Positions 7,377-14,811 are shown, numbered from the stretch's first letter. The stretch is DNA of 17,593 nt from an uncultured Bacteroidota bacterium (GCA_913062655.1 CAJXXO010000022.1:1-17593), one strand, 5' to 3'. Notes: generated by a model from the letters alone, not told the origin. Made by a program: numbers and translations.

Positions 7377-7384
7377 TAACTTCG
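7377..7384 (+). promoter_or_regulatory. Possible -7 box before meaB
   Basis: TAACTTCG matches TAnnTTTG at five of its six fixed positions and ends 7 nt before the meaB ATG at 7392. If active, meaB would have its own nearly leaderless transcript rather than depending on read-through from the kinase gene 68 nt upstream. Confidence 0.35.
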
Positions 7385-7391
7385 ACCTTGC

Positions 7392-8399
7392 ATGGCAGCG
7401 TATAAAAAACCTACTACACAAGAACTGATCGATGGCATCCTGTCGGGTGACCGATTCAAGCTCAGTCGTGCCATAACCCTGGTAGAAAGCACCAACCCCA
7501 AACACCAGCAGCAAGCACAGGATATCATTGAAGCCTGCCTGCCCAAAAGTGGTCGATCCATCCGCGTGGGGGTCACCGGGGTACCGGGTGTCGGAAAAAG
7601 TACCTTCATCGAGGCTTTGGGGCAGCACCTGACCGCACAGGGACATAAACTGGCGGTATTGGCCGTTGACCCTACCAGTTCAGTATCAGGAGGCAGCATT
7701 CTGGGCGATAAGACCAGGATGGAGAAGCTGTCGAATAATCCGAATGCATTCATTCGTCCTTCCGCCAGTGGCGAGACGGTCGGTGGCGTAGCCCGCAAAA
7801 CACGCGAGTCGATCTACCTGTGCGAGGCAGCCGGGTACGATGTGATATTGGTCGAGACGGTGGGCGTGGGTCAGAGTGGTGTGGCGGTGCACGGCATGGT
7901 CGATTTCTTTCTGCTGCTTATGCTGGCCGGGGCAGGAGACGAGTTGCAAGGCATGAAGCGGGGTATCATGGAAATGGCCGATGCTGTGGTGATCAACAAA
8001 GCCGATGGCGACAATAAAAAGCCGGCCGAACAGGCGCGGATGAACTATAAGCACGCCTTACATCTTTTTCCGGCCCAAGCTTCAAAATGGACCCCACAGG
8101 TGCTGACCTGTTCCTCTACCGAAGGCACGCATATTGATTTGGTTTGGGAAAAGGTGGAAGACTATATCACACTCACCAGGGAGAATGGTTACCTGCAACA
8201 GCAGCGCCAGGAGCAAAATGCTTTTTGGTTGAAAGAAACGATCGATCAGCGGCTGCGCCATTGGTTTTATGGCCATGAAGCCGTTCGCCAACAATTTATG
8301 AACCTGAATCAGGCCGTTCGGTCTGGCGATAAAAGTTCTTTTGCTGCGGCAGACCTGTTAATGAAAAATTTCATTGAAGCTGTGAAGAAAGAATCCTAA
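7392..8399 (+). CDS. meaB: MeaB/ArgK-family GTPase, methylmalonyl-CoA mutase chaperone
   Basis: G-protein metallochaperone that gates cobalamin loading of methylmalonyl-CoA mutase and protects or reactivates it; the human homologue is MMAA. The 335-residue length is typical. Visible motifs are Walker A GVPGVGKST (residues 63-71), DPTSS (93-97), the family hallmark GGSILGDKTRM (100-110), SGETVGGVARKT (126-137), the Walker B/switch region ETVGVGQS (155-162), GAGDELQGMKRG (180-191, switch III) and the guanine-specificity motif NKAD (202-205). The C-terminal extension after about 265 is the dimerisation arm of the family. Older databases call this ArgK, a lysine/arginine/ornithine transport kinase; with mutAB only 1.85 kb upstream on the same strand the mutase role is clear. 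The gene ends convergently, 23 nt from the mazF stop. Confidence 0.95.
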   Translation: MAAYKKPTTQELIDGILSGDRFKLSRAITLVESTNPKHQQQAQDIIEACLPKSGRSIRVGVTGVPGVGKSTFIEALGQHLTAQGHKLAVLAVDPTSSVSGGSILGDKTRMEKLSNNPNAFIRPSASGETVGGVARKTRESIYLCEAAGYDVILVETVGVGQSGVAVHGMVDFFLLLMLAGAGDELQGMKRGIMEMADAVVINKADGDNKKPAEQARMNYKHALHLFPAQASKWTPQVLTCSSTEGTHIDLVWEKVEDYITLTRENGYLQQQRQEQNAFWLKETIDQRLRHWFYGHEAVRQQFMNLNQAVRSGDKSSFAAADLLMKNFIEAVKKES

Positions 8400-8422
8400 C
8401 TGATAGGCCAAATTGGAAGCAA

Positions 8423-8746
8423 TCAGTCGACTAGTGTTTCTTTGATAATGGCTTTGCACTGTTTGACTTCATTCGCAGTTATGTGCCCCAACACCCTAAT
8501 AATTCTACGCTTATCAATGGTGCGAATTTGGTCAATAGCGGCCGCACCTTGCTTGCCATCATGGATGAGTGCTACACGGGTAGGATAAGGCTTCGTTGTA
8601 GTGGTCATTGGCGCCACTATGACCGTGCGCAGGTATTTATTCATTTCGTTAGGTGAGAGAATAAGGCAGGGGCGTGTTTTTTTGATCTCACTGCCGATGG
8701 TTGGGTCAAGATTGACGAGGATGATATCATATTGATTTAGCTCCAT
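8423..8746 (-). CDS. mazF: MazF/PemK-type toxin (mRNA interferase)
   Basis: A 107-residue protein of the MazF/PemK family, endoribonucleases that cut mRNA at short sequences when released from their antitoxin. Diagnostic segments are the start QYDIILVNLDPTIGSEIKKTRPCLIL with Arg25, VAPMTTT with Thr48, and DQIRTIDKRRI (72-82); the arginine and threonine sit where MazF proteins have catalytic residues. Its ATG overlaps the last codons of the antitoxin gene by 10 nt, so translation is probably coupled. It is complete and shows no inactivating change. Base composition is somewhat more AT-rich than the neighbouring metabolic genes, consistent with a mobile module. The target sequence cannot be predicted from here. 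Confidence 0.92.
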   Translation of the reverse strand: MELNQYDIILVNLDPTIGSEIKKTRPCLILSPNEMNKYLRTVIVAPMTTTTKPYPTRVALIHDGKQGAAAIDQIRTIDKRRIIRVLGHITANEVKQCKAIIKETLVD

Positions 8747-8982
8747 TCTTCGGACTCTTCTTCATCGAACACATCGTCTATCAATAATGTATCGTCACCA
8801 TTTTCATGCATTTCTTTAAAGGCATTTTCCCAACCTTGCCTTGGGGCTTCAATAGGCTTTATGATCAGATAGCCTTGTTCTAGGACCAACTCAACCGTGT
8901 CAGTAATCTCATACTGTTCCAGAATGGATTTGGGAAGTCGAAGCCCTTTAGAATTGCCGATTTGAATGATGGGTACCTGCAT
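8737..8982 (-). CDS. mazE: MazE/AbrB-type antitoxin
   Basis: An 81-residue partner of the MazF toxin. Residues 3-45 (IIQIGNSKGLRLPKSILEQY through YLIIKP) form the swapped-hairpin AbrB/MazE DNA-binding fold, with the GNSKGLRLPK signature. The remainder is acidic (IDDVFDEEESEEWS) and would be the flexible tail that wraps and inhibits the toxin. It is the first gene of the pair, as usual for type II modules, and should autorepress through the repeated sequence just upstream at 8989-9008. No other start competes with the ATG at 8982. Confidence 0.92.
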   Translation of the reverse strand: MQVPIIQIGNSKGLRLPKSILEQYEITDTVELVLEQGYLIIKPIEAPRQGWENAFKEMHENGDDTLLIDDVFDEEESEEWS

Positions 8983-8988
8983 AATAGC

Positions 8989-9008
8989 GTAATTATATTG
9001 TAATTACA
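8989..9008. promoter_or_regulatory. Operator-like repeat upstream of mazEF
   Basis: GTAATTATATT and GTAATTACACT follow each other directly, so the element recurs every 11 bp, about one helical turn. GTAATTA and TAATTAC also form an inverted repeat with a 5-bp spacer, and TGTAATTACA (8999-9008) is a perfect palindrome. It begins 6 bp upstream of the antitoxin start, where MazE-MazF complexes normally bind to repress their own operon. Confidence 0.6.
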
Positions 9009-9047
9009 CTTTGGGGCTAGAATCCGTTCCAAAATGGGATAATAGAA

Positions 9048-9359
9048 TTACTCTTCCTCTTCTGCAGAAGGATCGAAGTAATCTTCATCGTCCGTATCCT
9101 CGTCTCGGTTGTCCTCATCTTCCTCTAACGGGCCATTCCAATACTTTTCGTCTTTGTAGGTATTGTTATACTCCCCATCATCGGTAATGTCATCCCGGTC
9201 GCGGAGCTTTTTGTCGTCTACTTCGCGGTTGAGGAATTTGTTGATCTTTTGGATGTCATAGCTCGTCTCGATCTGTCCAAATTCATTGATCGAGATCTCC
9301 AATCCGTCTAATTCTTTATTGACCTTGGGCAGGCCGTGCATAGGCTTTTTCTTAGGCAT
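9048..9359 (-). CDS. Small highly acidic hypothetical protein
   Basis: A 103-residue protein that I do not recognise. It begins with a basic MPKKKP, continues with a mixed region (LDGLEISINEFGQIETSYDI, residues 18-37, likely folded, then KINKFLNREVDDKKLRDRDD) and ends in a strongly acidic tail: 17 of the last 25 residues are Asp or Glu. There is no signal peptide, cysteine or membrane segment. The ordered middle with a disordered acidic tail suggests a soluble protein that binds basic partners or displaces nucleic acid, but this is conjecture. It lies 187 bp downstream of glnS on the same strand and about 60 bp upstream of the mazEF operator region. The base and codon use fit a genuine gene, and the protein reads as a coherent sequence rather than a shadow. 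Confidence 0.7.
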   Translation of the reverse strand: MPKKKPMHGLPKVNKELDGLEISINEFGQIETSYDIQKINKFLNREVDDKKLRDRDDITDDGEYNNTYKDEKYWNGPLEEDEDNRDEDTDDEDYFDPSAEEEE

Positions 9360-9438
9360 AGTGTTATCGTTTACAGTGGATACAACGCAGCACCCCCTTC
9401 CTGAGGTTCCATGGGTAAGGTACGAAAAGGGGAATCGG

Positions 9439-9473
9439 TAGTTAGTAGAGAGTCCTTAGTAGTTAGTAGAGCG
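9439..9473. repeat. Short heptamer array of TAGTTAG type
   Basis: In steps of seven: TAGTTAG, TAGAGAG, TCCTTAG, TAGTTAG, TAGAGCG. The 12-mer TAGTTAGTAGAG occurs twice (9439-9450 and 9460-9471), offset by 21 bp, exactly three units. It lies in the otherwise empty 187-bp gap between glnS and the acidic-protein gene and shares its period, though not its sequence, with the array after mutB. Confidence 0.6.
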
Positions 9474-9546
9474 TATTGGGTATGGATAGTTTGTATAACC
9501 TCATCCCCGCATCCACTCATCTTCTTATCAACTTATCCTCTGCATC

Positions 9547-11241
9547 CTACTTATTCTTCTGCTTAGCCCACGTGTCTCTTAGCGGCACGGTGCGGTTGAA
9601 TATCAGTTGTTCGGATGTCGAGTCCTTATCCACGCAGAAGTAGCCGATGCGCTGAAACTGGTAGCGTTCTTCCGGTTGAGCGTCCTTGAGTGCCAACTCC
9701 AACTTGGCATTTGTAATGACCTGTAAGGAGTCTGGATTGAGAAATTCCAGGAACGACTTTTCCTTGTCGGCTTCCGGATTTTCTACGGCAAACAACCGGT
9801 CGTACATGTTGACCTGCGCCTCAATATGGTGCGAAGCCGAAACCCAATGCAGGGTGCCTTTCACCTTGCGTTGGCTCTCTGGCGTACCACTGCCACTGCG
9901 CGACTTAGGATCGTAAGTGCAATGTATTTCCACGATATTTCCTTCGTCATCTTTAACTACCTCATTGCCTTGGATGATGTACGCTCCCTTCAGTCGAACT
10001 TCTTTGCCCAGTGTCAACCGGAAAAACTTGCGTGGGGCATCTTCCATGAAGTCGGCTCGTTCAATAAAAAGCTCTCTTGAAAAGATCATTTCTCGTGTAC
10101 CAGCCGATTCATCTTCTGGGTTGTTCTCAATAGTCACCGTTTCCGTTTGGCCTTCCGGATAGTTGGTGATGATTAGCTTCACCGGATTCAGCACCGCCAT
10201 CACTCGGTTGGTGGTTTTGTTGAGGTCGTCACGCACGCACGATTCCAGCAAGGCCACATCGATCATATTGTCACGCTTGGCTACGCCCACCAGGTCGATG
10301 AACTTACGAATAGCGGCAGGTGTGTAGCCTCTGCGCCTCATACCCGAGATGGTCGGCATGCGAGGGTCGTCCCAGTCGGCTACATGGCCTTCCTTTACCA
10401 ACTGGAGTAGCTTGCGCTTACTCATGATGGTGTAGTTCATGTTCAAACGGGCAAATTCACGCTGCTTAGGCGGTAGGGGCAGTTTGTCTTTCGTGTATAC
10501 TTGCTCTACAAACCACTCATAGAGCTCGCGGTGCGGCTTAAACTCCAGGGAACACAACGAGTGTGACACCTGCTCAATATAATCCGACTGGCCATGGGCC
10601 CAGTCGTACATGGGGTAGATGCGCCATTCGGTACCGGTGCGGTGGTGCGGTTCGGCAATGATGCGGTACATCAGGGGGTCACGCATCAGCATATTGGGAT
10701 GTGCCATGTCGATCTTGGCGCGGAGCACGTGGGTGCCAGGCTCAAATGCACCATTTTTCATGCCTTCAAACAGGCGGAGGTTCTCTTCCACCGGCCGTTC
10801 GCGGTAGGGACTGTTCGTGCCAGGCTGGGTTGGTGTTCCCTTTTGTTCTGCCATAGCTTCAGAAGACTGTGAGTCCACGTATGCCGTGCCCCGCTTGATC
10901 ATTTCCACGGCCCAGTCGTACAACTGCTGAAAATAGTCAGAGGTATAGCACTCTTTGGCCCATTCGAAGCCCATCCAACGCAGGTCTTCCTTCATGGCTT
11001 CGGCATAGTGTGTTTCTTCTGCCATGGGGTTGGTATCGTCAAAGCGCAGATTGACAGGGGCATTGTACGCCTCACCCAATCCAAAATTCAGGCAAAAGGC
11101 CTTGGCATGGCCAATATGCAGGTAGCCATTGGGCTCTGGTGGAAAACGAAATTGCAATTGCGATTTTGGGAGACCATTTTTCAGGTCTTCTTCTATGATT
11201 TGCTCAATAAAGTTGAGGGAGCGTTTTTCTGTGTTGTCCAT
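9547..11241 (-). CDS. glnS: Glutaminyl-tRNA synthetase
   Basis: Charges tRNA-Gln with glutamine. The 564-residue class Ic synthetase has the ATP-binding FPPEPNGYLHIGHAKA (HIGH at residues 42-45), the RFDDTNP substrate loop (66-72), YDWAHGQSDYIEQVSHSLCSLEF (212-234, tRNA-Gln acceptor recognition region of the family) and the second signature IMSKRK (272-277, KMSKS variant typical of GlnRS). The C-terminal half is the two-barrel anticodon-binding region, ending TVPLRDTWAKQKNK. Its presence means tRNA-Gln can be charged directly rather than only through the Glu-tRNA-Gln amidotransferase. A TACCTTTG box lies about 30 nt upstream of the ATG at 11241. gltX lies further upstream on the same strand, with a decayed gene in between. 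Confidence 0.97.
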   Translation of the reverse strand: MDNTEKRSLNFIEQIIEEDLKNGLPKSQLQFRFPPEPNGYLHIGHAKAFCLNFGLGEAYNAPVNLRFDDTNPMAEETHYAEAMKEDLRWMGFEWAKECYTSDYFQQLYDWAVEMIKRGTAYVDSQSSEAMAEQKGTPTQPGTNSPYRERPVEENLRLFEGMKNGAFEPGTHVLRAKIDMAHPNMLMRDPLMYRIIAEPHHRTGTEWRIYPMYDWAHGQSDYIEQVSHSLCSLEFKPHRELYEWFVEQVYTKDKLPLPPKQREFARLNMNYTIMSKRKLLQLVKEGHVADWDDPRMPTISGMRRRGYTPAAIRKFIDLVGVAKRDNMIDVALLESCVRDDLNKTTNRVMAVLNPVKLIITNYPEGQTETVTIENNPEDESAGTREMIFSRELFIERADFMEDAPRKFFRLTLGKEVRLKGAYIIQGNEVVKDDEGNIVEIHCTYDPKSRSGSGTPESQRKVKGTLHWVSASHHIEAQVNMYDRLFAVENPEADKEKSFLEFLNPDSLQVITNAKLELALKDAQPEERYQFQRIGYFCVDKDSTSEQLIFNRTVPLRDTWAKQKNK

Positions 11242-11270
11242 TTCTGCTGTTTGCTAGGCTATTGATGATG

Positions 11271-11278
11271 CAAAGGTA
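11271..11278 (-). promoter_or_regulatory. Bacteroidota -7 promoter box for glnS
   Basis: On the minus strand the sequence is TACCTTTG, a full match to TAnnTTTG, about 30 nt before the glnS ATG. A TTTG lies 16 bp further upstream (11298-11295), inside a CTTTGTG repeat unit, and could serve as the -33 element although the spacing is a little short. Confidence 0.55.
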
Positions 11279-11290
11279 TCCATTATGTAA

Positions 11291-11319
11291 GGCACAAAGG
11301 AGAAGATTTGGCCACAAAG
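11291..11319. repeat. Left flanking CACAAAG repeats of the GxxExxY relic
   Basis: CACAAAG occurs at 11293-11299 and 11313-11319, in the orientation opposite to the CTTTGNG units on the other side of the relic. A perfect CGCTATAGCG palindrome follows at 11321-11330. The copies lie on the side of the relic where its C-terminal half should have been. Confidence 0.5.
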
Positions 11320-11335
11320 ACGCTATAGCGCCAAG

Positions 11336-11608
11336 TCACATAACCAATAAGTCTAGTCGAAGTGCTTCTTTGAATATTTGTCCATCAAAATGAATAGGTA
11401 CTTTAAGTTGTCGCGTGACGTGAAAGCCATTTTTCTCTAATACATGTGCGACACAGGCTTCATATACTTTCTCAAGTAAACCAGGACCGATTGACTTATG
11501 CACCTCAAATGAAGCGTTAACAATGGCTTTACCTATTCGTTCCTCCTCCTCGGATAGAACACTATTGCTGGGCGCATTAAGTTGTGGCCTATTGGGTACT
11601 TCTTTGTG
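11336..11608 (-). pseudogene. Decayed GxxExxY (PD-(D/E)xK nuclease-like) gene
   Basis: The minus-strand frame from 11608 to the TGA at 11336-11338 is open for 90 codons and encodes an unmistakable GxxExxY core: ERIGKAIVNASFEVHKSIG, then GPGLLEKVYEAC with the eponymous Gly-xx-Glu-xx-Tyr, then a middle part ending ALRLDLLVM. Family members are about 120-130 residues and continue with a VELK-type catalytic strand, which is missing here. There is also no ATG, GTG or TTG in frame before the conserved part; an ATG at 11577 is in another frame and reaches a stop after 14 codons. I therefore read it as a remnant that lost its start and its catalytic half. The family is distantly related to PD-(D/E)xK nucleases, and its biological role is unknown. 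Confidence 0.75.
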
Positions 11609-11635
11609 TCACTTTGAGCCTTTGAGGCTTTGCGG
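11602..11635. repeat. Right flanking CTTTGNGN repeats of the GxxExxY relic
   Basis: CTTTGTGTCA is followed by three back-to-back octamers CTTTGAGC, CTTTGAGG and CTTTGCGG. On the plus strand CTTTGTG here is the reverse complement of the CACAAAG copies on the left, so the relic is bracketed by inverted short repeats. The array starts inside the open frame of the relic and ends 20 bp before the gltX stop. Confidence 0.6.
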
Positions 11636-11655
11636 CAAAAAAGCTTAGTGACTTT

Positions 11656-13170
11656 TTATAATTGGGTTATAGCATCGACACCTATATCTATCCTGCGTAA
11701 AGCCTCCTCCTTTCCAATAACTTCCATAATGGCAAATAAGGAAGGTCCACCCCCGACCCCTGTAATAACGAGGCGAAGCGGCAACATGCCTGCCCCAAAG
11801 CCAATTTCTTTTTCTTCAATATAGGCTTTGAAGGTAGCTTCCAGCGCTTCTGCCGTGAAGTCAGTCGCTGCAAAGCGTTCGCGCAGCTCCTTTACGATAG
11901 TTGGCGAATGCTCTTTCCACTTTTTCTTCACCATCTTGGCATCATAGGCTGTGGGAGCTTCAAAGAAGTATTTACCGCTCGTAGCGATGTCCTGCACAAA
12001 GGATACCCGCTCCTTCATCAGCCCACAAATGGTGGAGAGCTGAGAAGTAGACAGGTTTGTATCGATTTGCTGGGCCAACTGTCCGGCCAGTACATCGTCT
12101 GCGGTCGTCCGTAGGTACTGCTCGTTGAACCACTTGGCCTTGTCCGGGTCAAATCGGGCTCCGCCTTTCCCTACGCGTTCCAATGAGAAGGCCTCAATCA
12201 ATCCGCTGAGGGAGAAGAGTTCCTGTTCGGTACCGGGGTTCCACCCCAGAAAGGCCAACATATTGATGAACGCCTCCGGTATGTAGCCTTCTTCCCGATA
12301 CCCCATAGCGACTTCCCCGGTCTGTGGATCTTTCCACTCCAGCGGGAAAACCGGAAAGCCCATACGGTCACCATCGCGCTTGGAGAGTTTCCCTTTGCCC
12401 TCTGGCTTCAAAATAAGGGGTAGATGTGCGAAGGTGGGTGGTTCCCAGCCAAACGCTTCGTATAAAAAGACATGCAGCGGGGTGGAAGAAAGCCATTCTT
12501 CACCCCGGATTACATGGCTAATGGCCATCAGGTGGTCGTCCACTACGTTGGCAAGGTGATAAGTGGGCATGCCATCAGCCTTGAACAGCACCTTGTCGTC
12601 CAGTTCTTCGCTGGCAAAACGGACCTCTTCACGGATACTATCATGAAAAGCATAGGTGTGGCCGGGCTCAAACTGGGCCCGGATAACGTACGGTTCCCCT
12701 GCTGCTAACCGGGCCTTTACCTCCTCTTTCGACAGCGTAAGGCTATTCTTCAAGGCCATACGAGTGTGCATGCCGTATTGGGGCGTGTGGTCGCCCGCCT
12801 CCTTGCGCTGCTTCCGCCATTGCTCCAGCTCCTCCGGGGTGTCAAAAGCATAGTAGGCCTTGCCCTTTGCTACCAGTTCTTCTGCATATTTAAGGTAGAG
12901 GTCTTTACGCTCCGATTGCCGATAGGGACCATAGTTGCCTCCGGCATGTACCCCTTCATCGACCGTCAACCCTGCCCAGGCGAGAGCTTCATGAATATAA
13001 TCCTCCGCTCCGGGAACATAACGGGTTTGATCGGTGTCTTCAATGCGGACAATAAATGTTCCGTTGTGTTGTTTGGCAAACAGGTAATTGTACAAAGCCG
13101 TCCGGACACCGCCAATGTGCAGTGGTCCGGTAGGACTAGGTGCGAATCGAACCCGTACTGGTGTTGGCAT
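11656..13170 (-). CDS. gltX: Glutamyl-tRNA synthetase
   Basis: Charges tRNA-Glu with glutamate; its product also feeds tetrapyrrole synthesis in organisms using the C5 route. The 504-residue class Ic enzyme begins VRVRFAPSPTGPLHIGGVRTAL (HIGH variant HIGG at residues 18-21), has VRIEDTDQTR (41-50), the HVIRGEEWLSSTPLH segment (219-233) and KLSKRDG (261-267, KMSKS variant of bacterial GluRS). The arginine-rich catalytic core and the helical anticodon-binding C-terminus, without the beta-barrels of GlnRS, separate it clearly from glnS downstream. A TAACTTTG box precedes the gene. It is the first of the minus-strand genes here, with the deacetylase gene divergent on the other side. Confidence 0.97.
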   Translation of the reverse strand: MPTPVRVRFAPSPTGPLHIGGVRTALYNYLFAKQHNGTFIVRIEDTDQTRYVPGAEDYIHEALAWAGLTVDEGVHAGGNYGPYRQSERKDLYLKYAEELVAKGKAYYAFDTPEELEQWRKQRKEAGDHTPQYGMHTRMALKNSLTLSKEEVKARLAAGEPYVIRAQFEPGHTYAFHDSIREEVRFASEELDDKVLFKADGMPTYHLANVVDDHLMAISHVIRGEEWLSSTPLHVFLYEAFGWEPPTFAHLPLILKPEGKGKLSKRDGDRMGFPVFPLEWKDPQTGEVAMGYREEGYIPEAFINMLAFLGWNPGTEQELFSLSGLIEAFSLERVGKGGARFDPDKAKWFNEQYLRTTADDVLAGQLAQQIDTNLSTSQLSTICGLMKERVSFVQDIATSGKYFFEAPTAYDAKMVKKKWKEHSPTIVKELRERFAATDFTAEALEATFKAYIEEKEIGFGAGMLPLRLVITGVGGGPSLFAIMEVIGKEEALRRIDIGVDAITQL

Positions 13171-13202
13171 AGTTAAGTTTTGTTACCTTTTGTGAAGGGG
13201 GG

Positions 13203-13210
13203 CAAAGTTA
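13203..13210 (-). promoter_or_regulatory. Bacteroidota -7 promoter box for gltX
   Basis: TAACTTTG on the minus strand is a full match to TAnnTTTG, 32 nt before the gltX ATG, predicting a leader of about 25 nt. TTG triplets occur upstream at 9 and 14 bp spacing, both shorter than the expected distance to a -33 element. Confidence 0.55.
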
Positions 13211-13314
13211 GCTAAAAAGCAAGCCAAGTCCGTTTATTTTCGTATCTTCTGCGGCCCTTGACAAGACAGCATTCTTCACCCCCATAAAATCTATGTTACG
13301 TGTACTTTGTCAAT

Positions 13315-13932
13315 ATGTATCTCACCAAAACGTCCAGCCTCATCAAGCAGTTTTATCGGGATTACATATGGTCTGTCGACACGAAGAACAAAGAGCTATT
13401 CCTAACGTTTGACGATGGCCCACATCCTGAAATCACCCCGTGGGTACTTGATCAACTGGCCGCTTTCGATGCCAAAGCCACTTTCTTTCTGATTGGCCAA
13501 CATGCAAAGCAATACCCTGAGCTGGTACAACGGATTGTGGATGAGGGACACGCTATTGGCAACCATACCTATTCTCATGCGAATGGCTGGGACGTAGCCA
13601 ACACCGAATATTGGCGCAATGTACTGGCTTGTAACCCGTATTACCACACCACTTTGTTTCGGCCACCCTATGGAAAAATCAGGCGGTCGCAGGCCAAGGC
13701 ATTGCGCAAACGGTATAAGATTGTGATGTGGGATGTTTTATCGTGGGACTTCCAGGAGGATATTACCCCTGAGCAGTGTTTGTCAAATGTGGCCGATCAC
13801 GCAGAGAAAGGGTCAATTGTGGTGTTTCACGACAGTGAGAAGGCCTACCCCAACATGTCGTATGCCCTGCCTAAAGTGCTTGAAAAATTTACCAACGAAG
13901 GGTTCGGTTTCTCTCCGCTTTCATTTGGTTGA
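13315..13932 (+). CDS. NodB-type polysaccharide deacetylase
   Basis: Carbohydrate esterase 4 (NodB) fold, predicted to remove N- or O-acetyl groups from a polysaccharide, possibly peptidoglycan or a chitin-like polymer. In the 205-residue form the motifs appear in order: TFDDGP (31-36, catalytic Asp33 and metal ligand Asp34), GNHTYSH (82-88, metal ligands His84 and His88), RPPYG (116-120), WDVLSWDF (139-146) and VVFHDSEKA (169-176) with the late histidine. All expected active-site residues are present. There is no cleavable signal peptide, only a short basic start (MYLTKTSSLIKQFYRDYIW) that could associate with the membrane. I use the ATG at 13315; a GTG five codons earlier overlaps a promoter-like TACTTTG. 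The tatD-family gene follows 28 nt after the stop. Substrate unknown. Confidence 0.9.
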   Translation: MYLTKTSSLIKQFYRDYIWSVDTKNKELFLTFDDGPHPEITPWVLDQLAAFDAKATFFLIGQHAKQYPELVQRIVDEGHAIGNHTYSHANGWDVANTEYWRNVLACNPYYHTTLFRPPYGKIRRSQAKALRKRYKIVMWDVLSWDFQEDITPEQCLSNVADHAEKGSIVVFHDSEKAYPNMSYALPKVLEKFTNEGFGFSPLSFG

Positions 13933-13960
13933 GGCCGGCTGAATGCGGACCTTTGCATCC

Positions 13961-14746
13961 ATGCTGGTCGACACGCACACCCACCTGTATGTAGATGCTT
14001 TTGACGATGACCGTACGGCCATGCTGCAACGGGCTTTTGAGGCAGGTGTAGAGCGACTCTATCTGCCCAATATTGACGAGGCGTCTATAGAGGATATGCA
14101 CCAATTGGCAACAGCGCATCCGGGTGCGGTTTTCCCGATGATGGGCCTACACCCCTGCTCTGTGAAGGACGATTTTGAGCAAGTGCTGGATCGTATGGCG
14201 TCCTATCTGGAAAAGGGCGGCTATGCCGGCATAGGTGAGACAGGGCTCGATTATTACTGGGATATGACCTATCAGACACAACAGCAAGCGAGTTTGGTAC
14301 GTCATATAGCGTGGGCTAAGCAATACCGCTTACCCATTATCTTGCACACGAGAGATGCCTTTGCTGACACATTCGCGTTGATTGAAAAGCATTACGATGA
14401 GCAACTGACCGGAATCTTCCACTGCTTTAGTGGTACGCTGGAAGAGGCAAGGCAAGTTTTGGCGCTGGATGGTTTTTATTTGGGTATTGGCGGTGTGCTG
14501 ACTTTTAAGAATAGTGGATTGGATAAAGTAGTGGCGGAGCTGCCGCTGGATCGACTGGTGTTGGAATCCGATAGTCCCTACCTAACGCCTGCACCACATC
14601 GGGGCAAGCGTAATGAGAGCAGCTACCTGCGGTTGGTAGCCGAAAAGCTGGCGGTGGTAAAGGGGGTATCCGTAAAAGAAATTGAAGCGATAACGACTGC
14701 CAATGCCGATAAAGTGTTCGCATCCAGCCTGCAAATGGCCGAGTAA
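13961..14746 (+). CDS. TatD-family metal-dependent hydrolase
   Basis: TIM-barrel metal hydrolase of the TatD group; characterised members are DNases with 3'-5' exonuclease activity, and some act on D-aminoacyl-tRNA or other substrates. From the ATG at 13961 (MLVDTHTHLY, the usual family start) it has 261 residues, a typical length. Metal and catalytic residues are all in place: His6 and His8 (DTHTH), Glu93 (GETGLDYYW), His129 (ILHTRDA), His154 (FHCFSG) and Asp204 (LESDSPYLTP). An ATG six codons upstream would add residues the family lacks and overlap a GACCTTTG box at 13948-13955. It probably shares a transcript with the deacetylase, from which it is 28 nt away. The physiological substrate cannot be told. 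Confidence 0.93.
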   Translation: MLVDTHTHLYVDAFDDDRTAMLQRAFEAGVERLYLPNIDEASIEDMHQLATAHPGAVFPMMGLHPCSVKDDFEQVLDRMASYLEKGGYAGIGETGLDYYWDMTYQTQQQASLVRHIAWAKQYRLPIILHTRDAFADTFALIEKHYDEQLTGIFHCFSGTLEEARQVLALDGFYLGIGGVLTFKNSGLDKVVAELPLDRLVLESDSPYLTPAPHRGKRNESSYLRLVAEKLAVVKGVSVKEIEAITTANADKVFASSLQMAE

Positions 14747-14811
14747 AGGCCGGATGTTTTGTTTTTTGGGTGTTTTTTGGAATTTTTGTGAGCGTTTTGG
14801 TCAGAGAAAAG

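Noticed and set aside
8400..8982. Expanded defence island around MazEF
   Set aside because: The neighbours are meaB, a small acidic protein and a tRNA synthetase; no restriction, nuclease or phage-related gene supports a larger system.
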